In this document: positions 1-13,700 of the stretch, piece after piece | Layout: each line of letters starts with the position of its first letter | How positions within the stretch are numbered: position 1 is the first letter of the stretch | Source of the DNA: Nipponacmea schrenckii | Lineage: Eukaryota > Mollusca > Gastropoda > Lottiidae | DNA: 64,000 nucleotides | NCBI GenBank assembly: GCA_030562195.1 | Contig: JAUJPP010000005.1 | Span: 30,429,106-30,493,105 of the forward strand | Direction: 5' to 3' | The notes under the pieces: generated by a model | Database searches by the model: none | What the model was told of the DNA's origin: nothing | Seen by the model: only the letters and a program-made list of their open reading frames with translations | Made by a program: the position numbers and the translations under genes

Positions 1-2943
1 CATCTATAATACAATAGTAAGACTGAAATAAACCATTACTATAATATATAACATCTATAATACCATAGACTGGCATAAACCATTACTATAATATATAACA
101 TCTATAATACAATAGTTAAACTGAAATAAACCATTACTATAATATATAACATCTATAATACAATAGTTAGACTGAAATAAACCATTACTATAATATATAG
201 CATCTATAATACAATAGACTGGCATAAACCATCACTATAATATATAGCATCTATAATACAATAGTTAGACTGAAATAAACCATTACTATAATATAAAACA
301 TCTATAATACAATAGTTAGACTGAAATAAACCATTACTTTAATATATAACATCTATAATACAATAGTTAGTCTGAAATAAACCGTAACTATAATATATAA
401 CATCTTTATACAATAGTTAGACTGAAATAAACCATTACTATAATATATAGCATCTATAATACAATAGTTAGACTGAAATAAACCATCACTATAATATATA
501 GCATCCATAATCCAATGATCCAATGATATTATGAAATAAAACTTTACTGCACATATAACTTCTATAATACAATAGTAAGGCTGAAATAAACCATTACTTT
601 AATATATAACATCTATAATACAATAGTTAGACTGAAATAAACCATCAGTATAATATATAACATCTTTAATACAATAGTTAGACTGAACACCATTACTATA
701 ACATATAACATCTATAATACAATAGATAGACTGAAATAAACCATTACTATAATATATAACATCCATTATACAATAGTTAGACTTGAATAAACCATTACTA
801 TAATATATAACATCTATAATACAATAGTTAGACAGAAATAAACCATTACTATAATATATAACATCTATAATACAAAAGTTAGACTAAATAAATCATTACT
901 ATAATATATAACATCTATAATACAATAGTTAGACTGAAATAAACCATTACTATAATATATAACATCTATAATACAATAGTTAGACTGAAATAAACCATTA
1001 CTATTACATATAACATCTATAATACAATAGTTAGACTGAAATAAACCATCAATAAAACATACAACATCTATAATATAATAGTTAGACTGAAATAAACCAT
1101 TACTATAATATATAACATATATAATACAATAGTTAGACTGAAATAAACTATTACTATAATATATAACATCTATAATACAATAGTTAGACTGAAATAAACC
1201 ATCACTATAATATAGCATCTATACTACAATAGTTAGAATGAAATAAACCATTACTATAATATATAGCATCTATAATACAATAGTTAGACTGAAATAAACT
1301 ATTACTTTAATATATAACATCTATAATACAATAGTTAGACTGAAATAAACCATTACTATAATATATAACATCTATAATACAATAGTTAGACTGAAATAAA
1401 CCATTACTTTAATATATAACATCTATAATACAAAAGTTAGACTAAATAAATCATTACTATAATATAGAACATCTATGATACAATAGTTAGACTGAAATAA
1501 ACCATTACTATAATATATAACATCTATAATACAATAGTTAGACTAAATAAATCATTACTATAATATATATCATCTATAATACAATAGTTAGACTGAAATA
1601 AACCATTACTATAATATATAGCACCTATATTACAATAGTTAGACTGAAATAAACCATTACTATAATATATAAGATCTGTAATACAATAGTTAGACTGAAA
1701 TAAACCATCACTATAATATATAACATCTATAATACAATAGTTAGACTGTAATAAACCATTACTATAATATATAGCATCTATAATACAATAGTTAGACTGA
1801 AATAAACCATTACTATAATATATAACATCTATAATACAATAGTTAGACTGAAATAAACCATCACTATAATATATAACATCTATAATACAATAGTTAGACT
1901 GAAATAAACTATTACCATAATATATATCATATATAATACAATAGTTAGACTGAAATAAACCATTACTATAATATAAACATCTATAATACAATAGTTAGAC
2001 TGAAATAAACCATCACTATAATATATAACATCTATAATACAATAGTTAGACTGAAATAAACTATTACCATAATATATATCATATATAATACAATAGTTAG
2101 ACTGAAATAAACTATTACTATAATATATAACATCTATACTACAATAGTTAGACTGAAATAAACCATCACTATAATATAGCATCTATAATACAATAGTTAG
2201 AATGAAATAAACCATTACTATAATATATAGCATCTATAATACAATAGTTAGACTGAAATAAACTATTACTTTAATATATAACATCTATAATACAATAGTT
2301 AGACTGAAATAAACCATTACTATAATATATAACATCTATAATACAATAGTTAGACTGAAATAAACCATTACTTTAATATATAACATCTATAATACAAAAG
2401 TTAGACTAAATAAATCATTACTATAATATAGAACATCTATTATACAATAGTTAGACTGAAATAAACCATTACTATAATATATAACATCTATAATAAAATA
2501 GTTAGACTAAATAAATCATTACTATAATATATATCATCTATAATACAATAGTTAGACTGAAATAAACCATTACTATAATATATAGCACCTATATTACAAT
2601 AGTTAGACAGAAATAAACCATTACTATAATATATAACATCAATAATACAAAAGTTAGACTAAATAAATCATTACTATAATATATAACATCTATAATACAA
2701 TAGTTAGACTGAAATAAACCATTACTATAATATAAGCATCTATAATACAATAGTTAGACTGAAATAAACCATTACTATAATATATAACATCTATAATACA
2801 ATAGTTAGACTGAAATAAACCATCACTATTATATAGCATCTATAATACAATAGTTAGAATGAAATAAACCATTACTATAATATATAGCATCTATAATACA
2901 ATAGTAAGACTGAAATAAACCATCACTATAATATATTACATCT
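1..2943. repeat. 51-bp tandem satellite, array 1
   Basis: About 57 head-to-tail copies of a 51-bp AT-rich unit built around the core ATACAATAGTTAGACTGAAA, followed by an ACCATTACTATAATATATAA-type half. Copies differ by scattered substitutions and small indels. The array runs off the left edge and stops four bases short of the splice donor of a VWDE-like exon. Because 51 is a multiple of three, the minus strand stays open over long stretches and spells a 17-residue period (NGLFQSNYCIIDVIYYS). I treat these ORFs as by-products of the period, since indels break the frame repeatedly. Confidence 0.95.
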
Positions 2944-2946
2944 TAC

Positions 2947-3219
2947 CGAAGCGATGCAGGTCATTTGATCCGAGTTATCTATACTACAGTTCATACATTC
3001 TGTATTATATATGATGAAATTTAACTGTTGGCTGTAGTTCTGACCATTATTAGATACCGACACTTGATAACCTGTCACAGTTTCATCAATAACTGGTACA
3101 TCTACTGATCTTCTTCTACGTTTTCTAGATGGTAATTTACATGTTACTTCTCCAATACTCTCAAATACTGCTGTTATTATTTCTCTTTCTTTACTGACAG
3201 TAACTTGGTCATTATGTAT
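2947..3219 (-). CDS. VWDE-like gene: TIG-like exon with furin site
   Basis: A 91-codon exon in phase 0 at both ends. It carries a TC-K motif before RKRRRRSVD, a strong furin-type cleavage site, then VSVSNNGQNYSQQLNF and CMNC, as at the end of the VWDE TIG-like domain. The donor reads GTAAGATG, and the 51-bp satellite begins inside it. Confidence 0.78.
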
Positions 3220-6200
3220 CTAGATTTAAATGAAACCAGGCTTATTCATCAAATGGTCCTGAAAGACGTTTGAGGTGTAATTTCCAGCCACTAACAAATA
3301 TTAAGTTTTGAATCTTTACAATAGCTTTTACAGTTAATTTATCATTTTTGCCCCGTATAAATGTCTTAATTAGTATATTGAGTGGTTTACACATTGGGAT
3401 GGCCATGTCGAAGACTGACAGTGGCAGGGAAAATGGAAAGACGCCCAGGTACAGACCAACTTGCAAGTTTCAAAACTACAACTACAAACTGCGTCATACA
3501 TGCCAACCAGGTCACAACTGTAAGCTTTTTACACTGCTATGACAATCATACATTAAGGAATGCGCATCCGACGGTACTGATGCCATTAACCAAATAGTTC
3601 GATATTCGATGAATTTTTCGAATATAGGCCTGTGTCCAATTTGACTTTTGACTCAAGAGTTTGTCATTAAACATGCTGTTGATGCGGTACATCGGGTCTC
3701 TTCGTGAACCGTTGCCCTTTTGAGCCACTTATTTACGGACGATATTTTTTGGATGACATTTTCATGGTTTGGACTCTATAGAAAAACAACCACCATGCCC
3801 GTTGCCCGTTTCTAATCATTGCAATCTTGATGACCATTCACTTGACGATCGCACACTAATTGAGTACATAGAAATCAGATCAAACTACCGAATTTCGTCC
3901 ATCTAGGGAAGCCCATCAGATTCAGATATATAATACACTACAGAGTTGTTGGTACTTTTTTTGGTCAAAATAGAGGAAAATGAACTGGCAACACATATTT
4001 AGTGACATTTCAAGGTCAACAACTCTCCTCCACATCTGAAATAAATCTTATAGTTTCGTGCTCAATTTGCATTTCGTCTAATTCGGAAAAAGAAATACAC
4101 ATTACCTTAAATGGTAACAGTTGACACTTGGTCTTGTCATGATCTACAAATCTTCCACCAAAAACAGCCACTTCCTTACAATCATCTTCTGATAAATCAC
4201 AATGTCCGTCAGCTTCTAGACTGTGGGCTAATGGTGGTTTATTGAGCAATACTGAACAGTCTGATCCAATATACCCAGTGTTACAGATACATTTACCTGG
4301 AATTACATAATACAGTACATGAATATGAAAAGATATCTCGAATAGGCTAAGTTGTCCTGGCAACATTCATTTCAGGGTACAAATTGAATCTACCCAATCA
4401 ATCTCTGAGCGGTGACATCATTCATTTTCCGCTTAAATTGTTCATCTTTCATAGCATATTTTACAATGGAGGTTTTTGTATATTTGAGACCAACTCACCG
4501 TCTTCACAAAGTCCCCGACCTGAACATTCCCCAGGACAAGCAACTTCTTCCACCATCTCCAGAATAGTTTTACCGTTATCTACCTTTTCTTCTCTTAAAG
4601 TCCCATTCATTCTGGCTTCATGTATACATTGGGCACCGACAGACGATATAGCGGAGAGAGCAAACACATCAGTTCCACTTAGCTAGAATATAGTGTGGGA
4701 CAGGGGTTATGATTTCTCACGATGTTATTTTCCAAAGCGACTAAGGTACATAATTATACCTTTATTAACTTTAGACCAAAGTTTCGTTCACTTTTTGGGT
4801 TTCGTTTAGAAGCGCTTGAAGAATACACGAGCTATCACTTTGATAACTTTGAAATACATTGTTTCAAACTGAGTTATTGTTAAACAATAAACCACGCTCT
4901 AATTTATATACGTAGCAGTTTGGTTCATAAGAATAAAGTACAGAAGCAATTATTGTCACAATTGTGAATAATTTACTGCAATACAATGCACTGTTTGAGC
5001 AACGTGCATTGTGACACGCATATGTTTGTTTATTTGTCTATTGTTTTTATCTTTTTTTTTGCGAATATCAAATTGCGTTTAGCGAGTTCTAAAATACACG
5101 AATATGTTTTTCTATTTATCTGTAGATAACGTACCTGTATATCACTGATACATGTTCCTATAGTCTCTTCTATATTAATACCTCTAATACCCTCACATCT
5201 CTTAATAACCATAGAATTATTAAACAGACCAGAACAATATTCACTAGCACTGTTTCTAGTCCATCCATTCTTCCAACTTACATCCTATACAACGATAACA
5301 ATATCTCAATTCCACAATCAATAATGCAAATTTGCTATTTGGAAAGAGTTGAAGCCTCTTCTTATTTTTTGTCACATTTAAATAAATTAATGAAATATTA
5401 AAACAGAAAGTTGTTAGTAGTAATATTACATATTCATTTAAAGCACCCTCCACTTTGTATCGCCTCGCTCCGGGCTAATGGAAATCTATATGTACTTTAA
5501 TTACTAATTCCCCGCCTGCCAACCAATAAAAAATAAAAATAAATTATCTTTAATAAACATCCACTCCCCTTCAAATTATTTCGGACCAGGAGACATTCAA
5601 AACTCTCCAACCAAACTTTCCGGATTTCCATGAGGATAAATAACCCGGAGAAAAACATCTTCCCAGACACAATTACATTGACCATGAACACTAGTAGACT
5701 TACGGCTGGACGAAAATAATAAGTGTAGAACCAGTAAAACTCTATTGTATTAAAAATATCATCTTAATTATAAAGAATCAATCTGATTCCATGAAATCCA
5801 CACTGTTTTAAAAGATTATTAGAAAAGGAAATTATAAATAAAGATGATTATATAAATGTTTCAAAAACCTGAATGAGGAATTTTTCATTATAATATCTAA
5901 GTTCTCGAAAAGACGATTAACTTAAGATCATGAATGTGAACTTAATTCAAATAAAAACTAGAAGTTACTAGATAAATTACTGACATTATTGCCAGAAAGT
6001 TATAAATATGTTTCCATCAATGAATTCATATCTTAATATGTTAGAAGTCATAAAGAAAAACCCAATATTGAATTCGAAGGTAATATAATTCTTAACAAAA
6101 TAAAACTAAATTTAATACCCAAACATCAAGCAGATTTCATACAATCGCTTCCAACTACATTTCCCTGATTTATGTAATCCATTCTTTTTTCCTTTAAAGT

Positions 6201-9200
6201 TAAAATATAATCTTTACAAGGAGGTGTTTTGAAATTGTCTTCCTAGACTATTACATCTAATAGTTTGATAACCATTCTAACAATTTCCTGTTAGTCAACA
6301 AAAGTTAGATCCATCATAATAGCAGAAGCATAAAGACCATTAGCATTAGTAGTGTCGATTATACCCCTGCGTTTTGTTAAATTTTTGTAATGATTGAATT
6401 CTTCTCCTAAATCTTGTCGTTAATGCATCATAACATCTTGTAAATTTCGTGAAATTACTTTTTCTTCAATAGTTGTTCATCGGTAATAATTCTTTATGAA
6501 ATTAATTAATTGTACTACTGATAAATTAATATTTTTGTTAGACTTAAATATACAACCGTATTGGTTTTTAAAACCAAGATATTCTATTTCTACTTCATCC
6601 ATATAATCATAATATTTACTAAGATCTTGCTATAATATATAACATCTATAATACAATATTTAGGCTGAAATAAACCATCACTATCATATATAACATCTAT
6701 AATACAATAGTTAGACTGAAATAAACCATCACTATTATATATAGCATCTATAATACAATAGTTTGACTGAAATAAACCACCACTATAATATACAACTTCT
6801 ATAATACAATAGTTAGACTGAATAAACCATCACTATAATATATAATATCTATAATACAAAAGTTAGACTGGAATAAAACATTACTATAATATATAACATC
6901 TATAATACAATAGTTAGACTGAAATAAAACATTACTATAATATATAACATCTATAATACAATAGTTAGACTGAAATAAACCATTACTATAATATATAACA
7001 TCTATTATACAATAGTAAGACTGAAATAAACTATTACTATAATATATAACATCTATAATACAATAGTTAGACTGAAATAAATCGTTACTATAATATATAA
7101 CATCTATAATACAATGGTTAGACTTAAAGAGGCCCAGGCTTGATTTTTAGGGGTCGTTTTGGGCCTTTGTTACATTTAAACAGTCCTCAGAAATACTGAA
7201 GCTCTAAGAAAATCGCAAAATACCTTGAAATATACCTCAAACAAAAAATTTCACTTTTCATTTTTTTTCCGTACTGTACGCGGCTGGTCTCCAGTCAGTC
7301 TGAAAATTGTGTGTCCTGTTGACAAAGTCTACAATTGAAAATGCGTTGTAGTCTATTTATATAGATGACCGCTATTGCACGACGGGAAGGATAACTCTTT
7401 GATTATCAAGACGAACCGTTTTCCAATATGGCGGGACGTTCGTAATTTCTTACGACATTATGATTTTTCAAACACGGATAATTATGGATACACATGGATT
7501 TGAAGGCTCAAATTTCAAAGGTAAGCTCTGTAGACAAAGTCTACAATTGAAAATGCGTTGTAGTCTATTTATATAGATGACCGCTATTGCACGACGGGAA
7601 GGATAACTCTTTGATTATCAAGACGAACCGTTTTCCAATATGGCGGGACGTTCGTAATTTCTTACGACATTATGAGATTTATTTCTGATTAGCTAACCAA
7701 AAGATTTCATGTGTTTGAGGCTGTCGGATGATTGTCCGAAGCAAATAAAGCCTGGGCCTCTTTAAATAAACCATTAATATAATATATAACATCCATAATA
7801 CAATAGTTAAACTGAAATAAACCAATACTATAATATATAGCATCTATAATACAATAGTTAGACTTAAATAAACCATGACTATAATATATAACATCTATAT
7901 AACATCCAAGATGGCGGACGAGGTCAGTCACGCCAATTTGTCGCACTCCGAAATCGACGATTTCTACAATATCTGCGAGGAATCTTTTGCAGATAAATCT
8001 CATACTGTACTTCAGAAAGTGCCATTTAACATTTTTGACGGTGATTATATCAACTCTGTATCGGATATTAATATTGTATGTGAAAATAGTGAACAAGATG
8101 CACTTCTATCAAACCAGAAAACTGTATTTCGACGTAACCTACGAGATGCTGCTTCCAAATATCTGTCTGAACAATTTCACGAGATCGACAAAAACAGTGA
8201 TATTGACCAAAATCTGTTCTGGAAACTTATTAATAATAATAAGAGACCAGCACGTAATTCTACCGTATCACAACTACAGATAGGGGATACAATTCTGAAA
8301 AAGGAGAATGATGTTCTTAATGGTTGGGCAACACATTTCGAGGAACTGTTCTCCAACAAAGACGCTGAACAGTTTGACGAATCCTTCTATGATCATATTC
8401 AGACAAAAGATTCAGATATCCGGAAAAAGTGTTCTAGCATCACAGCAGGAAGTGACCTTTTTATAACGCCTCGCGAAATAAGTGATCTGCGTTCAAAATT
8501 AAAAAGAGGCAAATCTTCCGATATAAATGGTATAACTTATGAACACCTCAAATATGGTGGTAAAGTGTTATATCGTCATCTGTCGAATCTTTTCAATAAT
8601 ATACTTAAACTTGGGCGCATTCCTACACAGTGGCGCCATAGTTTTATTGTACCCATCTATAAGGGTGGGAATAAGAAAAGGAATGACCCTAACTCTTACA
8701 GAGGAGTATCCCTTACTCCAATAATCGGTAAACTTTTCGAGAGATTTCTCGAACGTAGACTTGTAAATCTATCCTCAGAAAATGGATTTCCAAACCCCCA
8801 ACAGGTAGCGTATCAGAAGAACCTTTCATCATTAAATGCATCACTAAACCTACAAGAAACTATCCATCATTTCAACGAATGGTCGAACGTCGCATTTGTT
8901 ACCTTTTTAGACAGCTCAAAGGCATTCGATTGTGTCTGGCATGATGGGCTGCTATACAAACTATTCCAAGAGAGCACGAGACCAGAAATCTGGAGAATAA
9001 TTGACGACATGTATACTGATGTGACAAGCTGTGTGCGCTCACATAACGGCTTCTCAAGGAACTTTACTCTTCAACGCGGCATACGTCAAGGAGGTGTACT
9101 GTCGGCTACATTATACCTACTTTACATCAATGAACTTCTAAACCAACTATCCGATCACCCAAATGGAACCGCTATCGATAGACTTTCTACATGTTGTCCA

Positions 9201-10656
9201 ACACAGGCTGATGACATCTCAATATTAAGTCCAAATGCAACCGGTTTACAGTCTCTATTAGACATTTGTTAGCAATATAGCCAGAAATGGGGATTTAAGT
9301 TCTCTCCGACTAAGAGTGTTGTCGCTGTATTTAGTACAAAACCCCATGCTACAAAAAATTTAATTTTAAAGTTGAATAAGTCAGTGCTGCCTATCGAAAA
9401 TTCTGTAAAGCATGTTGGGGTATGGCTTAATGACATATTTAACTCGAGACAAAGAACATCCACTGCAGTGAAAACAATCAGGTTCCACGCTATCGTATCA
9501 AAATATTGTTTAAGCCTTAACCTTAATGACTCTTGGCAAACTGATCAAATCATGTTGCTATGCAAAAGCTTTATATGGATGTCCTTTGTGGAACAACTTA
9601 ACAAATTTTGAACCTCTGTCACTAGAACGAGCTCAACGTAATGTTCTCAAACGCATACAAGGTCTCTCCGTGCGAACTCGCACTGATATTTGCACTGGTC
9701 TTTTAGGTTGGACCAGTGTTGGAGCTCATATTGACTCCCAAAAGCTTATTTTTATAGGGCAATTATTAAATCTTAAGTCCCACCATCTCACTCAACAGCT
9801 ACTCATTCACAGATTATAAGAGTATAAATATAGCTGTGTCCTATCTCCACGTGGCTTTATACCCGATATTATTAATATTTTAATCAAATATGGGCTGATT
9901 CAATATCTGAACTCCTTTCTTGAATCACATGAGTTTCCCAAAAAATTAGAATGGAAGCAATTAGTCTAAAAAGCAGTGTTTGATTGTGAGCAATCCTTAT
10001 GGCGAAAACGATGTGAAGAAGATTCCGATCTTAAATTCTTCATTCTATTTCACCCAACCCTAAAACCCCATCCTGCATATCTCATATGGCTGTCTTGTCA
10101 ATTATTTATTGAAGCTTGTTGTATTGCTAGAATTCCTGATCCAAATGCCCCTGACTTTTTATGTGAACGTTGTGGTCTCCAATATAAATGTAAAATTATT
10201 CATGCTATCTTAGATTGTGAGCATTTTGAATTGGAAAGAGCAAACTTATGGCGCAATCTGAAATGTATCTTACATTTATCAAACTCGAAAATATGCAGAG
10301 ACAAGAATTGCTTGTCACAATTTTTAGTCTTAACATTCCCATAGATCACTGTGAAGACATTGAGCTAATCCTTGAATTCAGAAAATGTATATTATTATAC
10401 TTTTTTCAAATGATGTAATTCTTGTAAATGTTATCCTTAAATGGTACATCATTCTTGTGAACTATTTCAAGTTAAAAGAACGTATTATGCATTGCTGAAT
10501 GTAAAAATAATTATAATATTGTAAACATAAATTTGTAATATTGTATTCATATTATTATTGTATTATTTTGTATTATATGGACGCAAATTTGATTCACTAT
10601 TTTGTATGCATGTATATAATAGTATTGTAACTCTTCATGATAAAGAAGAAATAAAG

Positions 10657-10740
<84 letters not shown>

Positions 10741-13700
10741 GTTAGACTGAAATAAACCATTACTATAATATATAACATCTATAATACAATAGTTAGACTG
10801 AAATAAACCATTACTATAATATACAACATCTATAATACAATAGTAAGACTGAAATAAACCATTACTATAATATATAACATCTATAATACAATAGTTAGAC
10901 TGAAATAAACCATTACTATAATATACAACATCTATAATACAATAGTTAGACTGAAATAAACCATTACTATAATATATAACATCTATAATACAATAGTTAG
11001 ACTGAAATAAACCATCACCATAATATATAACATCTATAATACAATAGTTAGACTGAAATAAACCATTACTATAATATATAGCATCTATAATACAATAGTT
11101 AGACTGAAATAAACCATTACTATAATATATAGCATCTATAATACAATAGTTAGACTGAAATAAACCATTACTATAATATATAACATCTATAATACAATAG
11201 TTAGACTGAAATAAACCATTACTATAATATATAACATCTATAATACAATAGTTAGACTGATATAAACAATTACTATAATATATAACATCTATAATACAAT
11301 AGTTAGACTGAAATAAACCATTACTATAATATATAACATCTATAATACAATAGTTAGACTGAAATAAACCATTACTATAATATATAACATCTATAATACA
11401 ATAGTTAGACAAATAAACCATCACTATAATATATAACATCTATAATAAAATAGTTAGACTGAAATAAACCATTACTATAATATATAACATCTATAATACA
11501 ATAGTTAGACTGAAATAAACCATTACTATAATATATAACATCTATAATACAATAGTTAGACCGAAATAAACTATTACTATAATATATAACATCTATAATT
11601 CAATAGTTAAACTGAAATAAACCATTACTATAATATATAACATCTATAATACAATAGTTGAACTGAAATAAACCATTACTATAATGTATAACATCTATAA
11701 TTCAATAGTTAAACTGAAATAAACCATTACTATAATATATAGCATCTATGATACAATAGTTAGACCGAAATAAACCATCACTATAACATATAACATATAT
11801 AAAACAATAGTTAGACTGAAATAAACTATTTCTATAATATATAGCATCTATAATACAATAGTTAGACTGAAATAAACTATTTCTATGATATATAGCATCT
11901 ATAATACAATAGTTAGACTGATAGAAACCATTACTATAATATATAGCATCTATCATACAATAGTTAGACTGAAATAAACCATTACTATAATATATAGCAT
12001 CTATAATACAATAGTTAGACTGAAATAAATCATTACTATAATATATAACACTATAATACAATAGTTAGACCGAAATAAACCATTACTATAATATAACATC
12101 TATAATACAATAGTTAGACTGAAATAAACCATTACTATAATATATAGCATCTATAATACAATAGTTAGACTGAAATAAACCATTACTATAATATAATACA
12201 TCTATAATACAATAGTTAGACTGAAATAAGCCATTACTATAATATATAATATCTATAATACAATAGTTAGACTGAAATAAGTTATTACTATAATATATAA
12301 CGTCTATAATACAATAGTTAGACTGAAATAAATTAATAGTAATTATTCTAAGGTCACCTATGAATTCAGAGTGTCTTTACCTATTACCAGTTCGATACAT
12401 TTGATCATTGGCCACATTTCTATGTAGAGCGATTTTTGAATTTCGAATTTGTTTTTTTTTTTAAATGAAGTCACTTTAACGCCTACGGAAGGATGAACCC
12501 ACTTAATATATGTCCTTGAAAATTAGTTAAATAATGTTCGTTAATTGTTTACATGTAGGTATTTTTTAATTTGTCCTACTTAAAAAATTCATAGCAGGGG
12601 CGCAGATCCAGGGTGGAATAATATCATATGTCCCCTCCCCCCCACAAATGGTTTGAGTAGGGTCTTTTGTAGGCGTAAAATTTTCACAATTTGGCATTCA
12701 AGAACATCAAAGTTCCGAAATTTTGCGCCTTCGTCGACAGGGGGACAATTTGTTCGTTTCCTGCACTCACTCTTTAGAAGCGTCGTCACGAATCGGTCGC
12801 ATATTTTCGTCAATCATTACATGTGATCAGTAAAATTGACGGACCGCCACAGAAAATAAAGTTGATAGTTTGAAAGGTATCGGTCGCCCAGCGCCCTGTC
12901 GGGCCTACCCTGCCCTGTAGAATACATCGGACATTGGCAGACAAGCGAAATTAATAGCACGGGCGTAAAAATAATCGCTGGGGGAACAAATGGGTATTTT
13001 TCGAGCGATTTTGAAATTAGCGGCGAATATTGTATTGTGTTTTATATGTTGAATAAATATTTAAAAGATAATAAAAAGCGGTGATTGGGCGAAAACATAA
13101 GATTGTGTGCATCTTATATTACCGGATCTCGAGCACGAAATTTATATCGTCAATTCTTCTATTCTTGGCAATATTACTTGATGACTGGAAAATTCATGCA
13201 AGGAGGTGCTTTTCTTTCAATAATTTTTCGGAGAGCTACAAAGATACGTTGTCACAAGCTCAACTGAAACGTTCTCATGCCGACCCCTTTTGAGTAAATC
13301 CTAGGTACGCCACTGGTCCCCCCCCCCCACATTGAAAAAGCGATCTGCGCCCCAGATTCACAGAGATATTTGTACTTAAACATGGCAAAAATTGATTATT
13401 TTCATATTTGTTGCCATCTTCAACAGTTACGGTAGGTGTGACCTAATTAGTTTATCACTAGGTAATATGAAATTCAATATATTTCCTAGATGTTGACAAT
13501 TGCAAATTCGAGCTCCATAATATTCTAAGTTTGTCGAAATACGTTCATAGTTTTTACCAATTCTAGTTATTTATCAAATTAGCAATTTGTGGTTTTTCAT
13601 TTATCACTAATATCAAAACCAGGATATATAAACCACATGGCTTAAGGTTTTCTCTATTCAAATCCATCGACGAAATTCTAGAACGTTATTACTTTTTCTA

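Larger units (their letters stand above)
7904..10739 (+). mobile_element. 5'-truncated non-LTR retrotransposon (LINE) in the satellite
   Basis: A LINE inserted into the 51-bp satellite: satellite units flank it at 7766-7903 and from 10740. It contains a reverse-transcriptase region and a C-terminal zinc knuckle, lacks the endonuclease, and ends in a long ATA-trinucleotide tail (about 10657-10739) that runs straight into the satellite. A trinucleotide tail resembles the TAA tails of I-type elements. No clear target duplication can be read because the tail and the target share A and T. Confidence 0.88.

Noticed and set aside
865..2182. Minus-strand ORFs of 100-155 codons in the satellite
   Set aside because: They are the 17-codon periodicity of a 51-bp repeat; frame-breaking indels are frequent and there is no start context or domain.
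1..2943. CRISPR-like look of regularly spaced repeats
   Set aside because: The 51-bp unit is contiguous with no unique spacers, and the context is an intron-containing animal gene.
7895..7915. A host gene starting at ATG 7911
   Set aside because: The frame is a LINE reverse transcriptase flanked by satellite on both sides, ending in an ATA tail.
13085..13293. 60-70-codon plus-strand ORFs near 13100
   Set aside because: They lie within the hAT-type MITE and show no transposase motif.
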